From the NCBI GenBank assembly GCA_017416765.1, contig JAFQBE010000024.1:1-64000 (forward strand): DNA of 64,000 nt. The letters are read 5' to 3'. Under the pieces are notes generated by a model. That model made no database searches. It was given only the letters and a program-made list of their open reading frames with translations, and was not told the origin of the DNA. Below, in pieces: positions 8,404 through 17,635 of this stretch. Each line of letters begins with the position of its first letter. Position 1 is the first letter of the stretch. Source of the stretch: Clostridia bacterium (GTDB taxonomy: Bacteria > Bacillota > Clostridia > Oscillospirales > Acutalibacteraceae). The position numbers were made by a program, and so were the translations under genes.

Positions 8404-9183
8404 ATGGTGAAAAATGAACGAATTGTTGTAAAGGTTGGTACTTCAACACTTACATACGCTACAGGTAAGGCAAACATAAGGCGTATGCAGCAGCTTGTGC
8501 GAACGCTTGCCGATTTACATAACAGCGGCTGTGAAATAGTTCTTGTAACAAGTGGTGCAATCGGCGTTGGTGTAGGCAAGCTCGGACTTAGCGAACGCCC
8601 CAAAACAACACCCGAAAAGCAGGCAGCAGCTTGTATCGGTCAATGCGAGCTTATGTTTATGTATGATAAATTCTTCGGTGAACTCGGCTGTACAATCGGT
8701 CAATTGCTTATAACCAAAAGTGATATTGAGAACGAAGAACGACGCACAAATCTGATAAACGCTTTTGAACATATTCTTAAATACGGAGCAATACCAGTAA
8801 TAAACGAAAACGATTCAATCGCTGTACATGAAATTGTTTACGGTGATAACGATAATCTTTCTGCGCAGGTTGCCAAACTGATAAATGCGGACAAACTGAT
8901 CATACTTACAGACACAGACGGACTTTTTGACAAAAATCCTATGGAATATGAAGATGCACAGCTTATTCCCGTAATTAAAGAAATCAACGAAGAAATTGAG
9001 GCACTCGCAGGCGGCAGCGGTACAAACAGGGGTACAGGCGGTATGATAACAAAAATACATGCCGCAAAGGAAGCCACAGCCGCACATATTGATACCTATA
9101 TTATTAACGGTGAAACGCCCGATGATATATATAGAATTATTCAGGGACACAGAATAGGTACACATTTTGTAAAGGCGGAATAA
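8404..9183 (+). CDS. proB: Glutamate 5-kinase
   Basis: First enzyme of proline synthesis: phosphorylates L-glutamate to gamma-glutamyl phosphate. The 259-residue amino-acid-kinase-fold protein begins VVKVGTSTLTY (phosphate loop) and contains LVTSGAIGVGVGKL, INENDSIA, FGDNDxLSA-type YGDNDNLSAQVA and the TDTDGLF and GTGGMITKI motifs. It is the short form without a C-terminal PUA domain. The open frame runs up to 8338, but the promoter sits there and AAGGAAG precedes the ATG at 8404. proA follows after 3 nt. Glutamate kinase is classically feedback-inhibited by proline. Confidence 0.96.
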   Translation: MVKNERIVVKVGTSTLTYATGKANIRRMQQLVRTLADLHNSGCEIVLVTSGAIGVGVGKLGLSERPKTTPEKQAAACIGQCELMFMYDKFFGELGCTIGQLLITKSDIENEERRTNLINAFEHILKYGAIPVINENDSIAVHEIVYGDNDNLSAQVAKLINADKLIILTDTDGLFDKNPMEYEDAQLIPVIKEINEEIEALAGGSGTNRGTGGMITKIHAAKEATAAHIDTYIINGETPDDIYRIIQGHRIGTHFVKAE

Positions 9184-9186
9184 ACA

Positions 9187-10428
9187 ATGGAATATATAGT
9201 TCAGCTTGGTATAAACGCAAAAAAAGCGCAGCCTTCACTTGCTTGCGCTTCTACAGATTTAAAAAACAAAGCACTTACAGCTATTGCTGGCGCATTAAAG
9301 ACAAATGTCAGTAAAATACTTGCCGCTAACGAAAAGGACCTCGAAAACGGCAAGGCTAACGGAATGAGCGAATCTTTGCTTGACAGACTTGCTTTGAGTG
9401 AAAAAAGAATTTTTGACATTGCAGACAGTGTACTTGAAATCGTAGCACTTCCCGACCCTGTCGGCAGAATTAAAGACGGCTCAGTAAGACCCAACGGACT
9501 TAACATTGAAAAGGTTGCCGTACCGCTTGGCACGGTTGCTGTTATTTATGAAGCACGCCCGAATGTAACCGTTGATGCGGCGGCACTTTGCCTGAAATCC
9601 GGCAATACTGTTATTCTGCGTGGAGGTAAAGAAGCAATTAATTCAAACATTGCAACCGCTTCCATTATGAGAAACGCAATAGAAAGAACCGGACTTAACC
9701 CCGACTGTATTCAGCTTGTTGAAGATACTTCACGCGAAACAGCCAACGCACTGATGAAGCTCAACGGCTATGTTGATGTGCTTATTCCCAGAGGCGGTAC
9801 AGGCTTAATCAACAGCGTTGTACAAAACTCCACAGTACCCGTTATTGAAACTGGTGTGGGCAACTGCCACATATATGTAGACGAAAATGCGGATATTGAT
9901 ATGGCTGTAAACATTATATTCAACGCCAAAACATCCCGTCCGTCAGTGTGCAATGCAGCTGAAAGCCTTGTAATCCACAAGAGTATTGCTAAAATTGCTT
10001 TACCTGCAATCAAGGCAAAGCTCGATGAAAAAGGTGTTACTTTATACGGCGATGATTTTGCAAAAAGCATTGTTGATATTCTTCCCGCAAGCGATGAAGA
10101 TTGGGGCAAAGAATATCTTGACTATAAAATGTCCGTAAAAACAGTTGAAAGCGTCGAGGAAGCAATTGAACACATAAACACATTTTCAACAGGACACAGC
10201 GAAGCGATAATAACAAACAATTATATAAGCGCACAGAAGTTTACCCAACTTGTAAATTCTTCAGCTGTTTATGTAAATGCAAGTACGAGATTTACAGATG
10301 GCGGTCAATTCGGTTTCGGTGCAGAAATCGGTATATCCACACAGAAACTTCACGCAAGAGGACCTATAGGTCTTCCCGAGCTTACAACAACAAAGTTCGT
10401 AATAAGGGGTAACGGACAAATAAGATAA
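9187..10428 (+). CDS. proA: Gamma-glutamyl phosphate reductase
   Basis: Second enzyme of proline synthesis: NADPH-dependent reduction of gamma-glutamyl phosphate to glutamate 5-semialdehyde, which cyclises to pyrroline-5-carboxylate. At 413 residues it is full length for this aldehyde-dehydrogenase-fold family, with IYEARPNVTVDAAALCLKSGN in the N-terminal half, the catalytic cysteine in SRPSVCNAAE near residue 257, and the family-specific DGGQFGFGAEIGIST near the C terminus. It is separated from proB by 3 nt and from araD by 24 nt with no terminator. proC is not in the window. Confidence 0.97.
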   Translation: MEYIVQLGINAKKAQPSLACASTDLKNKALTAIAGALKTNVSKILAANEKDLENGKANGMSESLLDRLALSEKRIFDIADSVLEIVALPDPVGRIKDGSVRPNGLNIEKVAVPLGTVAVIYEARPNVTVDAAALCLKSGNTVILRGGKEAINSNIATASIMRNAIERTGLNPDCIQLVEDTSRETANALMKLNGYVDVLIPRGGTGLINSVVQNSTVPVIETGVGNCHIYVDENADIDMAVNIIFNAKTSRPSVCNAAESLVIHKSIAKIALPAIKAKLDEKGVTLYGDDFAKSIVDILPASDEDWGKEYLDYKMSVKTVESVEEAIEHINTFSTGHSEAIITNNYISAQKFTQLVNSSAVYVNASTRFTDGGQFGFGAEIGISTQKLHARGPIGLPELTTTKFVIRGNGQIR

Positions 10429-10452
10429 AAAAAGTTAAGGGGAATAATAGAA

Positions 10453-11142
10453 ATGTTAGAACAACTCAAGGAACAGGTTTGCAAAGCTAACTGTATGCTG
10501 CCAAAGCACGGGCTTGTAACTTTCACATGGGGAAATGTTTCCGCAATCGACAGAGAAAGCGGACTTATAATAATAAAGCCGTCAGGTGTTGAATACGATG
10601 ACCTGACACCGGATAAAATGGTAGTTGTTGATTTGAACGGCAATATTATTGAAGGAGACCTTAGACCGTCAAGCGATACACCGACACATTTATACCTATA
10701 CCGCAATTTTGAGACAGCAGGCGGTATAGTACATACCCACTCAACAAATGCTACTGCTTTTGCACAGGCAAGAACACCTATAGCAGCATACGGTACGACA
10801 CATGCCGATTATTTTTACGGTGATATCCCCTGCACGCGTGAACTTACCGCAGGCGAAACTGCGCGCGACTATGAAATGAACACAGGCAGAGTTATTGTTG
10901 AAGCGTTCAAGTTACTTAACCCTGCCGCAATTCCCGGAGTTGTTGTTGCCAACCACGGTCCGTTTGCATGGGGGAAGGACGCTGCGGAAGCAGTACACAA
11001 CGCAGTTGTACTTGAAGAAGTGGCACGAATGGCAATACTTATGCACAGCATAAATCCCAACTCAAGACCTGTACCTAACTACATACTTGACAAGCACTAC
11101 TACCGTAAGCATGGCGACAATGCATACTACGGTCAAAAATAA
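10453..11142 (+). CDS. araD: L-ribulose-5-phosphate 4-epimerase
   Basis: A zinc class II aldolase-family enzyme that converts L-ribulose 5-phosphate to D-xylulose 5-phosphate, feeding arabinose into the pentose phosphate route. The 229-residue protein matches AraD in length. It shows GNVSAIDR, the phosphate-binding [17 protein letters not shown], the zinc ligands His95 and His97 in HTHST, and the third in [17 protein letters not shown] precedes the ATG. araA follows 24 nt downstream, supporting the arabinose assignment over fuculose aldolase. It lies directly behind proA without a visible terminator. Confidence 0.95.
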   Translation: MLEQLKEQVCKANCMLPKHGLVTFTWGNVSAIDRESGLIIIKPSGVEYDDLTPDKMVVVDLNGNIIEGDLRPSSDTPTHLYLYRNFETAGGIVHTHSTNATAFAQARTPIAAYGTTHADYFYGDIPCTRELTAGETARDYEMNTGRVIVEAFKLLNPAAIPGVVVANHGPFAWGKDAAEAVHNAVVLEEVARMAILMHSINPNSRPVPNYILDKHYYRKHGDNAYYGQK

Positions 11143-11166
11143 ATTTTATTGAAAGAGGTTTTACAT

Positions 11167-12612
11167 ATGAGCAATGTATGGTTTATAACCGGCAGCCAGC
11201 ACCTCTACGGCGATGATGCACTAAAACAGGTTGCGGCTGATTCAAAAATTATTGCCGATTATCTCAACGGCAAGGTTGGTGCAGAAGTTATCTGCACACC
11301 TGTTGTAACAACTGCACCGGAAATAACCGATGTTATGCGCAAAGCAAACGCTGACGATGACTGCATCGGTATTATTACATGGATGCACACATTTTCTCCT
11401 TCCAAAATGTGGATTGACGGACTTAAAACAATAGCTAAGCCCGTACTTCATTTCAGCACACAGTTCAATGAAGCACTCCCCTATTCGGAAATTGATATGG
11501 ACTTAATGAACCTTAACCAGTCTGCACACGGTGACAGAGAACACAGCCATATTTATGCACTTATGAGAAAAAGCCGTAAAGAGGTTGTAGGTCACTGGCA
11601 GGATGAAGAAGCAATTGAAGAAATAAAAACATGGGTAAGTGCCGCAAAGGCATTTGCACACGGCTCAAAGCTTCGCGTATGCCGTCTTGGCGACAATATG
11701 CGCGATGTTGCCGTAACCGAAGGTAACAAGGTTACAACCCAGGCAAAGCTCGGTTGGAGCGTTGATTACTACGGTATCGGCGACCTTGTTGAGGAAATAA
11801 ATAAAGTAACCGACGAAGAAGCAGACCAGTTAATTGAAGAATACAAGGAAACATATTCAGTTGTTACGGAAGATTTTGCTGCAATTAAAGAACAGGCAAA
11901 GTATGAAATTGCACTTGAACGCTTCCTTGCCAAAACCGATTGTGATGCATTCACAACCAACTTCCAGGACCTTCACGGTTTAAAACAACTTCCTGGCTTG
12001 AGCGCACAGCGACTTATGGCAAAAGGTTACGGCTTTGGTGCTGAAGGCGACTGGAAAACAGCCGCGCTGACAAGAGCAATGAAAATAATGTCCGGAAACG
12101 ATTCAACAGCGTTTATGGAAGACTATACATACCATCTTGTAAAGGGAGAAGAAGCAATACTCGGCGCACACATGCTTGAAGTATGCCCGACTATAGCTGA
12201 CGGTGAAATCAAGCTTGATGTTCAGCCGCTTGGTATAGGCGACAGAGAACCTCCAGCAAGACTTATTTTCAACGCCAAAGCCGGTGATGCAATCTGCGTT
12301 TCACTTGTTGACCTGGGCAACAGACTACGCCTTATCTGTGCAGAGGTTGAATGCATTTCAACGCCCGAACCTATGCCCAAACTTCCTGTTGCAAGCGCAA
12401 TGTGGAAGCCATACCCCGATTTTAAAAACGGAGTTAAGGCATGGCTTCTTGCAGGCGGCGCACACCATTCAGTACTCAGCTATACGCTTACAAAAGAACA
12501 CATTATTGATTTTGCAAGAATGGCTGGTATTGAATGCATAGTCATAGGTAAGGATACAAATATTTCTGATTTTGAAATAAAACTGATGCTTGGCGATGCT
12601 GCCTGGAAATAA
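11167..12612 (+). CDS. araA: L-arabinose isomerase
   Basis: Interconverts L-arabinose and L-ribulose with Mn2+ or similar metal. The sequence tracks E. coli AraA closely, with VWFITGSQHLYG at the N terminus, MHTFSPSKMWI, HFSTQFNEALP, MDLMNLNQSAHG, CRLGDNMRDVAVT, FQDLHGLKQLPGL, AEGDWKTAALTRAMKIM and MEDYTYH. Predicted length is 481 residues, close to the family norm near 500. An in-frame TTG 18 nt upstream exists, but AAAGAGG is correctly placed for the ATG at 11167. No L-ribulokinase gene (araB) is in the window, so the pathway must be completed elsewhere. Confidence 0.97.
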   Translation: MSNVWFITGSQHLYGDDALKQVAADSKIIADYLNGKVGAEVICTPVVTTAPEITDVMRKANADDDCIGIITWMHTFSPSKMWIDGLKTIAKPVLHFSTQFNEALPYSEIDMDLMNLNQSAHGDREHSHIYALMRKSRKEVVGHWQDEEAIEEIKTWVSAAKAFAHGSKLRVCRLGDNMRDVAVTEGNKVTTQAKLGWSVDYYGIGDLVEEINKVTDEEADQLIEEYKETYSVVTEDFAAIKEQAKYEIALERFLAKTDCDAFTTNFQDLHGLKQLPGLSAQRLMAKGYGFGAEGDWKTAALTRAMKIMSGNDSTAFMEDYTYHLVKGEEAILGAHMLEVCPTIADGEIKLDVQPLGIGDREPPARLIFNAKAGDAICVSLVDLGNRLRLICAEVECISTPEPMPKLPVASAMWKPYPDFKNGVKAWLLAGGAHHSVLSYTLTKEHIIDFARMAGIECIVIGKDTNISDFEIKLMLGDAAWK

Positions 12613-12646
12613 AATATGACAAAATATACGGTTTAGTAAAATTTGC

Positions 12647-12675
12647 TTGCCAAAACTGATTTATTGTGATATACT
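12647..12675 (+). promoter_or_regulatory. Extended -10 promoter of the first GPH symporter gene
   Basis: TTGCCA (12647-12652), 17-bp spacer, TATACT (12670-12675) preceded by TGA, giving an extended -10. It allows the transporter to be expressed separately from araDA. Confidence 0.6.
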
Positions 12676-12705
12676 TTTTTTATTATGTATAAAGGAGTGG
12701 CGCAG

Positions 12706-14253
12706 ATGTCAGCTGAAACGTCAGCAGTTTCAACCACCAATGAATCTAAAAAAGCTCTGAACAGACGCTATGTCGGCACTAAGGAAACTTTTGCCTACAT
12801 ACTTGACGACATAGCCCAAAGCTTCAACATCGGCAAATATGACGATATCTTCAAGATGAACATTCTGAAGATTGACCTCGTTCTGCAGTCGATTACAAAC
12901 GGTGTAATCGGCGTATGGGATATTATCAACGATATGTTCCTTGCAGCTATTGTCGATAAAACCCGTACCCGTTGGGGTAAATTCAAGCCTTGGCTTGTAG
13001 TTTATGCCGTACCCGGTGTTTTCATCACCGTACTTTACTGGGCATTGCCTATATTTATGGGTACTCAGGGTATCGGTTCAAACATACCGAGGTTTGCACT
13101 TTATCTGGTGTTGCAGATTTTCTCCAACCTTGCATCATCACTTATTTCAATTGTCCGTCAAGGTATGACTTCAACAATTACGCCCAATATTGTTGACAGA
13201 ACAAGACTTATAACTCAGGCTAACCTGCTTTCCGGTTTTATTGAAAAAGCGCCCGAAATTCTCATGGGTCTTCTTATTGATATTTACATCAACAATCCCG
13301 ACAATCAGGCTCTTGAAATCACAAACAATACGCTCTATCAGTCCGGCTACAACAAAATGTTCGTAATCGGTGGTGTATTCACAGCAGTTGTTGCAGGTGC
13401 ATTTGCCCTGTTCTATGCGTTTGTTGCTAAAGAAAGAGTTATGCAGACGGTTGAGCGTCCCAGCGTATTCAGCGGCATCAAATCCGTTGTTACCAACAAG
13501 CCTCTTCTTCTCATCACACTTTCCGAATTCCTTGCAGCATTCAGCCTTAACTCCGGCTTGAACCTTTATTACATCAATGTTCTTAACCTTGCATCAATGT
13601 CAACAATTGTTGGTATTCCCGGTGCAGTCGTATCCCCCATCTCCTATTCATATGTTCCGTGGGCACGTTCCAAGTTCTCAACAAAGGCTCTGTGGATTGC
13701 AGGCTCCCATGTTGACAGCGTGCTGATGCTCGGCGTATTTGCAGCAGGTGAGCTTATCAATGTAGGCGGTAAGAAGGGTTACGAAAACCTTGCAGTTATG
13801 ATTCCGTCATTTATGCTGCGCGAAACAATATGGATGTTCTTCTGGGGTATCAGAAAGGTTATCCCCGAAGAAATGCGTAACGAAGCTATTGACTACGGCG
13901 AATGGAAGAACGGCTTCCGTTCAGAAGGTATGACAGGCGTTGCTAAAGGTCTTGTTACCAAAATGGTTAACACTTTCAAGAACTTTATTCAGCCCCTTCT
14001 GCTCAAGCAGTTCGGTTACAATCCCAACGCTACACAGGGCAACCAGACAGTCAGAGCGCGTCATGCCCTCTTCTGGATGTCAACACTCCTTCCGGTTGTT
14101 ACAGGTATCCTCAGCATCGTTCCCCAGCTCTTCTATGACCTTCAGGGTGAAAAGAAGGACAAGATGTATCAGGAACTTTATGAACGCCGTAAGCTTATGC
14201 AGAGCGATGTTGATGCATCCAACGCTTCACTTGACGCTTCTACAGAAAACTGA
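12706..14253 (+). CDS. GPH/MelB-type sugar:cation symporter (major facilitator superfamily)
   Basis: A 515-residue inner-membrane transporter with about 12 hydrophobic segments. It has features of the glycoside-pentoside-hexuronide:cation symporters: an early WDIINDMFLAAIVDKTRTRWGKFKPWL (cytoplasmic loop with D-x-R-TRWG), and an EAIDYGEWKNGFRSEGM segment before the last helices. The cargo is not decided by sequence; the position behind araDA makes arabinose or an arabinoside plausible. The start is set by AAAGGAG before the ATG at 12706; a frame extension to 12685 contains that ribosome site. It is paralogous to the transporter at 45094-46590. Confidence 0.88.
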   Translation: MSAETSAVSTTNESKKALNRRYVGTKETFAYILDDIAQSFNIGKYDDIFKMNILKIDLVLQSITNGVIGVWDIINDMFLAAIVDKTRTRWGKFKPWLVVYAVPGVFITVLYWALPIFMGTQGIGSNIPRFALYLVLQIFSNLASSLISIVRQGMTSTITPNIVDRTRLITQANLLSGFIEKAPEILMGLLIDIYINNPDNQALEITNNTLYQSGYNKMFVIGGVFTAVVAGAFALFYAFVAKERVMQTVERPSVFSGIKSVVTNKPLLLITLSEFLAAFSLNSGLNLYYINVLNLASMSTIVGIPGAVVSPISYSYVPWARSKFSTKALWIAGSHVDSVLMLGVFAAGELINVGGKKGYENLAVMIPSFMLRETIWMFFWGIRKVIPEEMRNEAIDYGEWKNGFRSEGMTGVAKGLVTKMVNTFKNFIQPLLLKQFGYNPNATQGNQTVRARHALFWMSTLLPVVTGILSIVPQLFYDLQGEKKDKMYQELYERRKLMQSDVDASNASLDASTEN

Positions 14254-14262
14254 TAACACTGC

Positions 14263-14300
14263 AAATGACCCGATTTTACTTTCGGGTCATTTTTCTTTTT
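14263..14300 (+). terminator. Rho-independent terminator after the first GPH symporter
   Basis: An 11-bp perfect stem (14263-14273 with 14282-14292), 8-nt loop, followed by a T-rich run. It begins 10 nt past the stop codon. Confidence 0.9.
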
Positions 14301-14328
14301 ATAAAATTGTAAATTTTTTTAAAAAGCA

Positions 14329-14357
14329 TTGACATTATATAAAAATACTGCAATAAT
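14329..14357 (+). promoter_or_regulatory. Promoter of the ABC exporter-DUF1854-darA operon
   Basis: TTGACA (14329-14334), 17-bp spacer, AATAAT (14352-14357), 32 nt before the ABC gene start. Confidence 0.6.
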
Positions 14358-14389
14358 ACCCGCGAAAGATAAAAAAATGGGGTGATTTA

Positions 14390-16648
14390 ATGGAACAAAA
14401 AACGCTGTTGACAAACAAACCCATACCTGCCGAGCTTGAAGCAAAAGCCTGCTCACTTCTGTGCGGTGCTTCCCCCCTTATGGCTATTGTGGGTGATTTG
14501 AATCTCGACGGCAAATACGGAGTTTCAACGCTATATGTATGTGCCGACAGACTTGTCGCTTTAGACAGATTCCTGCCTGACGGCGGTGTAATGATGCTTT
14601 TTGAAGATATTGAAAAAGCATCTGTTAAGCGTCTGTACGGCAACGCAATTTTCCGCGTTGAGGATAAAAGCGGAAAAGTCAGCGATTTACTCAGATTCAC
14701 TTACTCAACGACAGATGTATGCGATGCTGTAGCCGACTTCATCAACAAAACAAACGAAGGTGCCGATATTGATGAACAGCTGCTTGTTGTAAAAAACACA
14801 TACCACAACCTGCGTTCCTTCTGTCCGAAATGCGGCAGAAAGCTTGCCAACCCCGAGGCAGACTGTATGAACTGTAAAGGAAAAGGCAAAATGGCGCAAG
14901 TGTTATACGGTTACATAAAGCCCTATATCAAGCCGCTTCTTATCAGCATATTCCTTTCAGTTGTTACTACCGGGATGGCTCTAGTTCCACCGTATATTAC
15001 TAAAATGATGGTTGACGATATTATTCCCGGAAAAAATGTTAAAAACCTTATTATAACCATCGCTGCATTATTAGGTGTATATCTCATGCAGTATGGACTT
15101 GGTGCTTTAAGAGCGTATTTACTCAGAATCACAGGTGACAAAATTATCGTAGACCTGAAAAAGGATATTTACGCAAAAGCGCAGTACCTACCCATGAAGT
15201 TTTATGATAAAACTTCAACAGGTGCAATTATAAACAGAATTAACAGCGACACTACTCAGCTTCAGAACTTTATGCTCAGAATCACACAGGAAGCAGTTGT
15301 CCAGTTTTTCATGATGATAGGTATTGTTGTAATAATGCTTGTTATGGACTGGAGATTAGCACTGTTTTCACTGGTTCCCGTTCCTGTTGTAGCTTTACTC
15401 AGCCGCTACTTTGGCAAAAAGCTTTCACCTATGTACCGCAGACTGTGGAGAAGGTCAAGTTCAATTTCAACTATTCTTACCGACACTATTCCAAGCGTTA
15501 GAATTGTTAAATCGTTTACAAGCGAGGAAAGAACAATAAACAGATTTTCACGCTATATGGACGACTGGTTTAACGAGGATAAACGAGCAGCAAAAACAGC
15601 AAGTGTATTCCCCAATGCAATAACCTTTTTTGTTACCTGTGGTTCACTGCTGATATGGTATGTCGGCGGCCGATATGTCATTGACGGTTCAACCGATTTG
15701 ACGCTCGGTGTTCTTGTATCGTTCATTTCATACGCAAGTATGTTCTATAACCCAGTAAACTTCTTTGCAAGTTTGAGCGACAGCTATCAGAACGCACTTG
15801 CTTCAACTGAAAAAATACTTGATATAATCAATGCCGAACCCGAACACAACTTCGGCAAAGGCAACTCTCCCAAGTTCTTTGAAGGTAAAATTGAGTTCAG
15901 AAATGTCAACTTTTCCTTTGACCGTTCAAAGAAGATACTTAACGATATCAACTTTGTAATTCAGCCCGGTGAAACTGTAGGTATTGTAGGTACAACCGGC
16001 TCGGGTAAATCAACAATAATCAACCTGCTGATGCGTTTTTACGACGATTACGAGGGTGAAATTCTTATTGATGATGTAAACATAAAAGATATTGATATGG
16101 AATTCTTCCGTTCAAAAATCGGCTATGTTCAACAGGAACCCATTATGTTCCGCGATACTATATTCAACAACATTTCTTATTCACTTCCCGGTGCGCATGT
16201 TGATCAGGTTCTCAACGCTGCAGATGTTGCAAACGCACATACCTTTATTTCACGCCTTCCCAACGCATATGACACAACCCTTGGTGAACGCGGCGTAGGC
16301 TTATCCGGCGGTGAAAAGCAAAGACTTTCAATTGCACGTGCTGTACTTAAAAATCCGAACCTCATGATATTTGACGAAGCAACATCAGCTGTTGACTCAG
16401 AAACAGAAAAACTTATTCAGGATGCTATTGATAAGGTTATCCGCGGCAGAACAACATTCATGATTGCTCACCGCCTTTCAACCCTTCGCAAAGCAAACCG
16501 AATTCTTGTTGTTGACAAAGGCAGAATTATCGAAAACGGCTCGCATGATGAGCTTATGGCACTCAAAGGTAAGTATTATAAGCTTATTCAGATTCAGTCT
16601 ATGTCCGAAAAAGTTGCGGCTGACAAGGCTGCAGAAAACTTTGAATAA
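14390..16648 (+). CDS. ABC exporter (fused permease/ATPase) with N-terminal soluble and zinc-ribbon region
   Basis: A 752-residue half-exporter that should act as a dimer at the membrane. Residues about 1-140 are soluble and look PH-like (strand-rich VSTLYVCADRLVALDR, MLFEDIEKASVKRLYGN). A four-cysteine ribbon follows (CPKCGRKL and CMNC, near 145-165), then about six membrane helices (ABC type I exporter). The ATPase has Walker A GTTGSGKST near 540, the signature LSGGEKQRL and Walker B LMIFDEATSAVD. Ribosome site GGGGTGA. The next gene, 14 nt on, is DUF1854, a known partner of this exporter type. The substrate is unknown. Confidence 0.9.
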   Translation: MEQKTLLTNKPIPAELEAKACSLLCGASPLMAIVGDLNLDGKYGVSTLYVCADRLVALDRFLPDGGVMMLFEDIEKASVKRLYGNAIFRVEDKSGKVSDLLRFTYSTTDVCDAVADFINKTNEGADIDEQLLVVKNTYHNLRSFCPKCGRKLANPEADCMNCKGKGKMAQVLYGYIKPYIKPLLISIFLSVVTTGMALVPPYITKMMVDDIIPGKNVKNLIITIAALLGVYLMQYGLGALRAYLLRITGDKIIVDLKKDIYAKAQYLPMKFYDKTSTGAIINRINSDTTQLQNFMLRITQEAVVQFFMMIGIVVIMLVMDWRLALFSLVPVPVVALLSRYFGKKLSPMYRRLWRRSSSISTILTDTIPSVRIVKSFTSEERTINRFSRYMDDWFNEDKRAAKTASVFPNAITFFVTCGSLLIWYVGGRYVIDGSTDLTLGVLVSFISYASMFYNPVNFFASLSDSYQNALASTEKILDIINAEPEHNFGKGNSPKFFEGKIEFRNVNFSFDRSKKILNDINFVIQPGETVGIVGTTGSGKSTIINLLMRFYDDYEGEILIDDVNIKDIDMEFFRSKIGYVQQEPIMFRDTIFNNISYSLPGAHVDQVLNAADVANAHTFISRLPNAYDTTLGERGVGLSGGEKQRLSIARAVLKNPNLMIFDEATSAVDSETEKLIQDAIDKVIRGRTTFMIAHRLSTLRKANRILVVDKGRIIENGSHDELMALKGKYYKLIQIQSMSEKVAADKAAENFE

Positions 16649-16662
16649 GGAGGACGAGTGAA

Positions 16663-17151
16663 ATGGCAAGAAATTTTATTGACCCCAATACAGTAAAATT
16701 CACGGTGCGTGATAAAATTTTTGTTGATGCAGAGCTATACACCGGCGAAAAATTCACCATGCTTGAACCGCACCGTCTTTTCCCTATCAGCGGTCTTATG
16801 AAATATATTTCATTACTTGACGAAGATGGAAACGAAGTATTCATAATCCGTGATATTGAACAGCTTCTGCCGGAATCAAAGGAAGTTATTCTCAAATGTC
16901 TTGATGAAAGATACATGATTCCGAAAATTACCAAGCTTATAAAAAGAACAGAAAAATTCCTTATTTGGATGTGGACTGTTGAAACAGACCGCGGTGAATT
17001 CACATTTGAAATTATCAACAGCTACCAATCAATTAAAATACTGTATGACGGAAGAATTTTAATAAAGGACGGTAATGATAACCTTTATGAAATTCCCGAT
17101 TTATATGCACTTGACAGCCGCAGTATCAAACTGATTCTGCCCGATGTTTAA
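16663..17151 (+). CDS. DUF1854 family protein, ABC exporter partner
   Basis: A 162-residue soluble protein matching DUF1854: an N-terminal strand-rich half (VDAELYTGEKFTMLEPHRLFPISG) with a leader-like YISLLDEDGNEVFII, then DIEQLLPESKEVILKCLDERY and a C-terminal sheet ending in DLYALDSRSIKLILPDV. In proteobacteria, DUF1854 genes sit beside cyanophycin genes with a similar ABC exporter; no cyanophycin gene is seen here. The strong GGAGG site and 14-nt spacing place it in one operon with the exporter before it and darA after it. Function is unknown, possibly an accessory or sensing subunit. Confidence 0.85.
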   Translation: MARNFIDPNTVKFTVRDKIFVDAELYTGEKFTMLEPHRLFPISGLMKYISLLDEDGNEVFIIRDIEQLLPESKEVILKCLDERYMIPKITKLIKRTEKFLIWMWTVETDRGEFTFEIINSYQSIKILYDGRILIKDGNDNLYEIPDLYALDSRSIKLILPDV

Positions 17152-17176
17152 TTAACTGAAACAAGGAGATTATATT

Positions 17177-17503
17177 ATGAAACTTATTATTGCAATTGTT
17201 AATAACGATGACAGCGCAGTTGTATCATCTGCACTTACAGGCGAAAACTTTATTGTAACAAAACTTTCTACCACAGGCGGCTTCCTTATGGTTGGCAACA
17301 CAACCTTCCTTATCGGCGCAGAAGACGGCGATGTTGCAAGAGTTAAGGAAATAATCAAGAAATACTCACAGACAAGAACAGCTTCCAACCCCTCAACCGC
17401 TTCCTTCGGCAGAAGTTTAAGCAAAGACGGTCTTCCCTCCGAAGTAAAGGTTGGCGGTGCAACAGTATTCGTACTTGATGTAAACAGCATGGAAAAATAC
17501 TAA
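17177..17503 (+). CDS. darA: Cyclic di-AMP receptor DarA/PstA (PII-like)
   Basis: A 108-residue PII-like trimeric protein that binds the second messenger c-di-AMP (B. subtilis DarA, formerly YaaQ; S. aureus PstA). It shows IIAIVNNDDSAVVSSAL at the N terminus and the signature TTGGFLMVGNTTFLIG, then the disordered B-loop-like segment (Ser/Thr-rich, residues about 72-90) and a final strand GGATVFVLDV. AAGGAG precedes the ATG. It is the last gene of the ABC-DUF1854 operon before a strong terminator. The downstream target of DarA proteins is unknown, and the exporter is a candidate partner by position only. Confidence 0.93.
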   Translation: MKLIIAIVNNDDSAVVSSALTGENFIVTKLSTTGGFLMVGNTTFLIGAEDGDVARVKEIIKKYSQTRTASNPSTASFGRSLSKDGLPSEVKVGGATVFVLDVNSMEKY

Positions 17504-17511
17504 TTGCTTTG

Positions 17512-17550
17512 ATATAACGGTAACCATAGCGGTTGCCGTTATATATTTTT
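17512..17550 (+). terminator. Rho-independent terminator after darA
   Basis: A 14-bp stem with one G-T pair (17512-17525 with 17531-17544), 5-nt loop, followed by ATTTTTAT. Confidence 0.9.
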
Positions 17551-17573
17551 ATCTATATAAATTAATGATTTTG

Positions 17574-17602
17574 TTGATATATTAAAATTAATATGGTATA
17601 AT
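17574..17602 (+). promoter_or_regulatory. Promoter of the ceramidase-like gene and ackA
   Basis: TTGATA (17574-17579), 17-bp spacer, TATAAT (17597-17602) with a TGG extended -10. It lies 34 nt before the start codon and is close to consensus, in keeping with strong expression. Confidence 0.75.
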
Positions 17603-17635
17603 TATATTTATAAAAATGAAAGGATGAATACACAC

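Noticed and set aside
12284-12541. Small open frame inside araA
   Set aside because: It is an out-of-frame shadow of araA with no domain.
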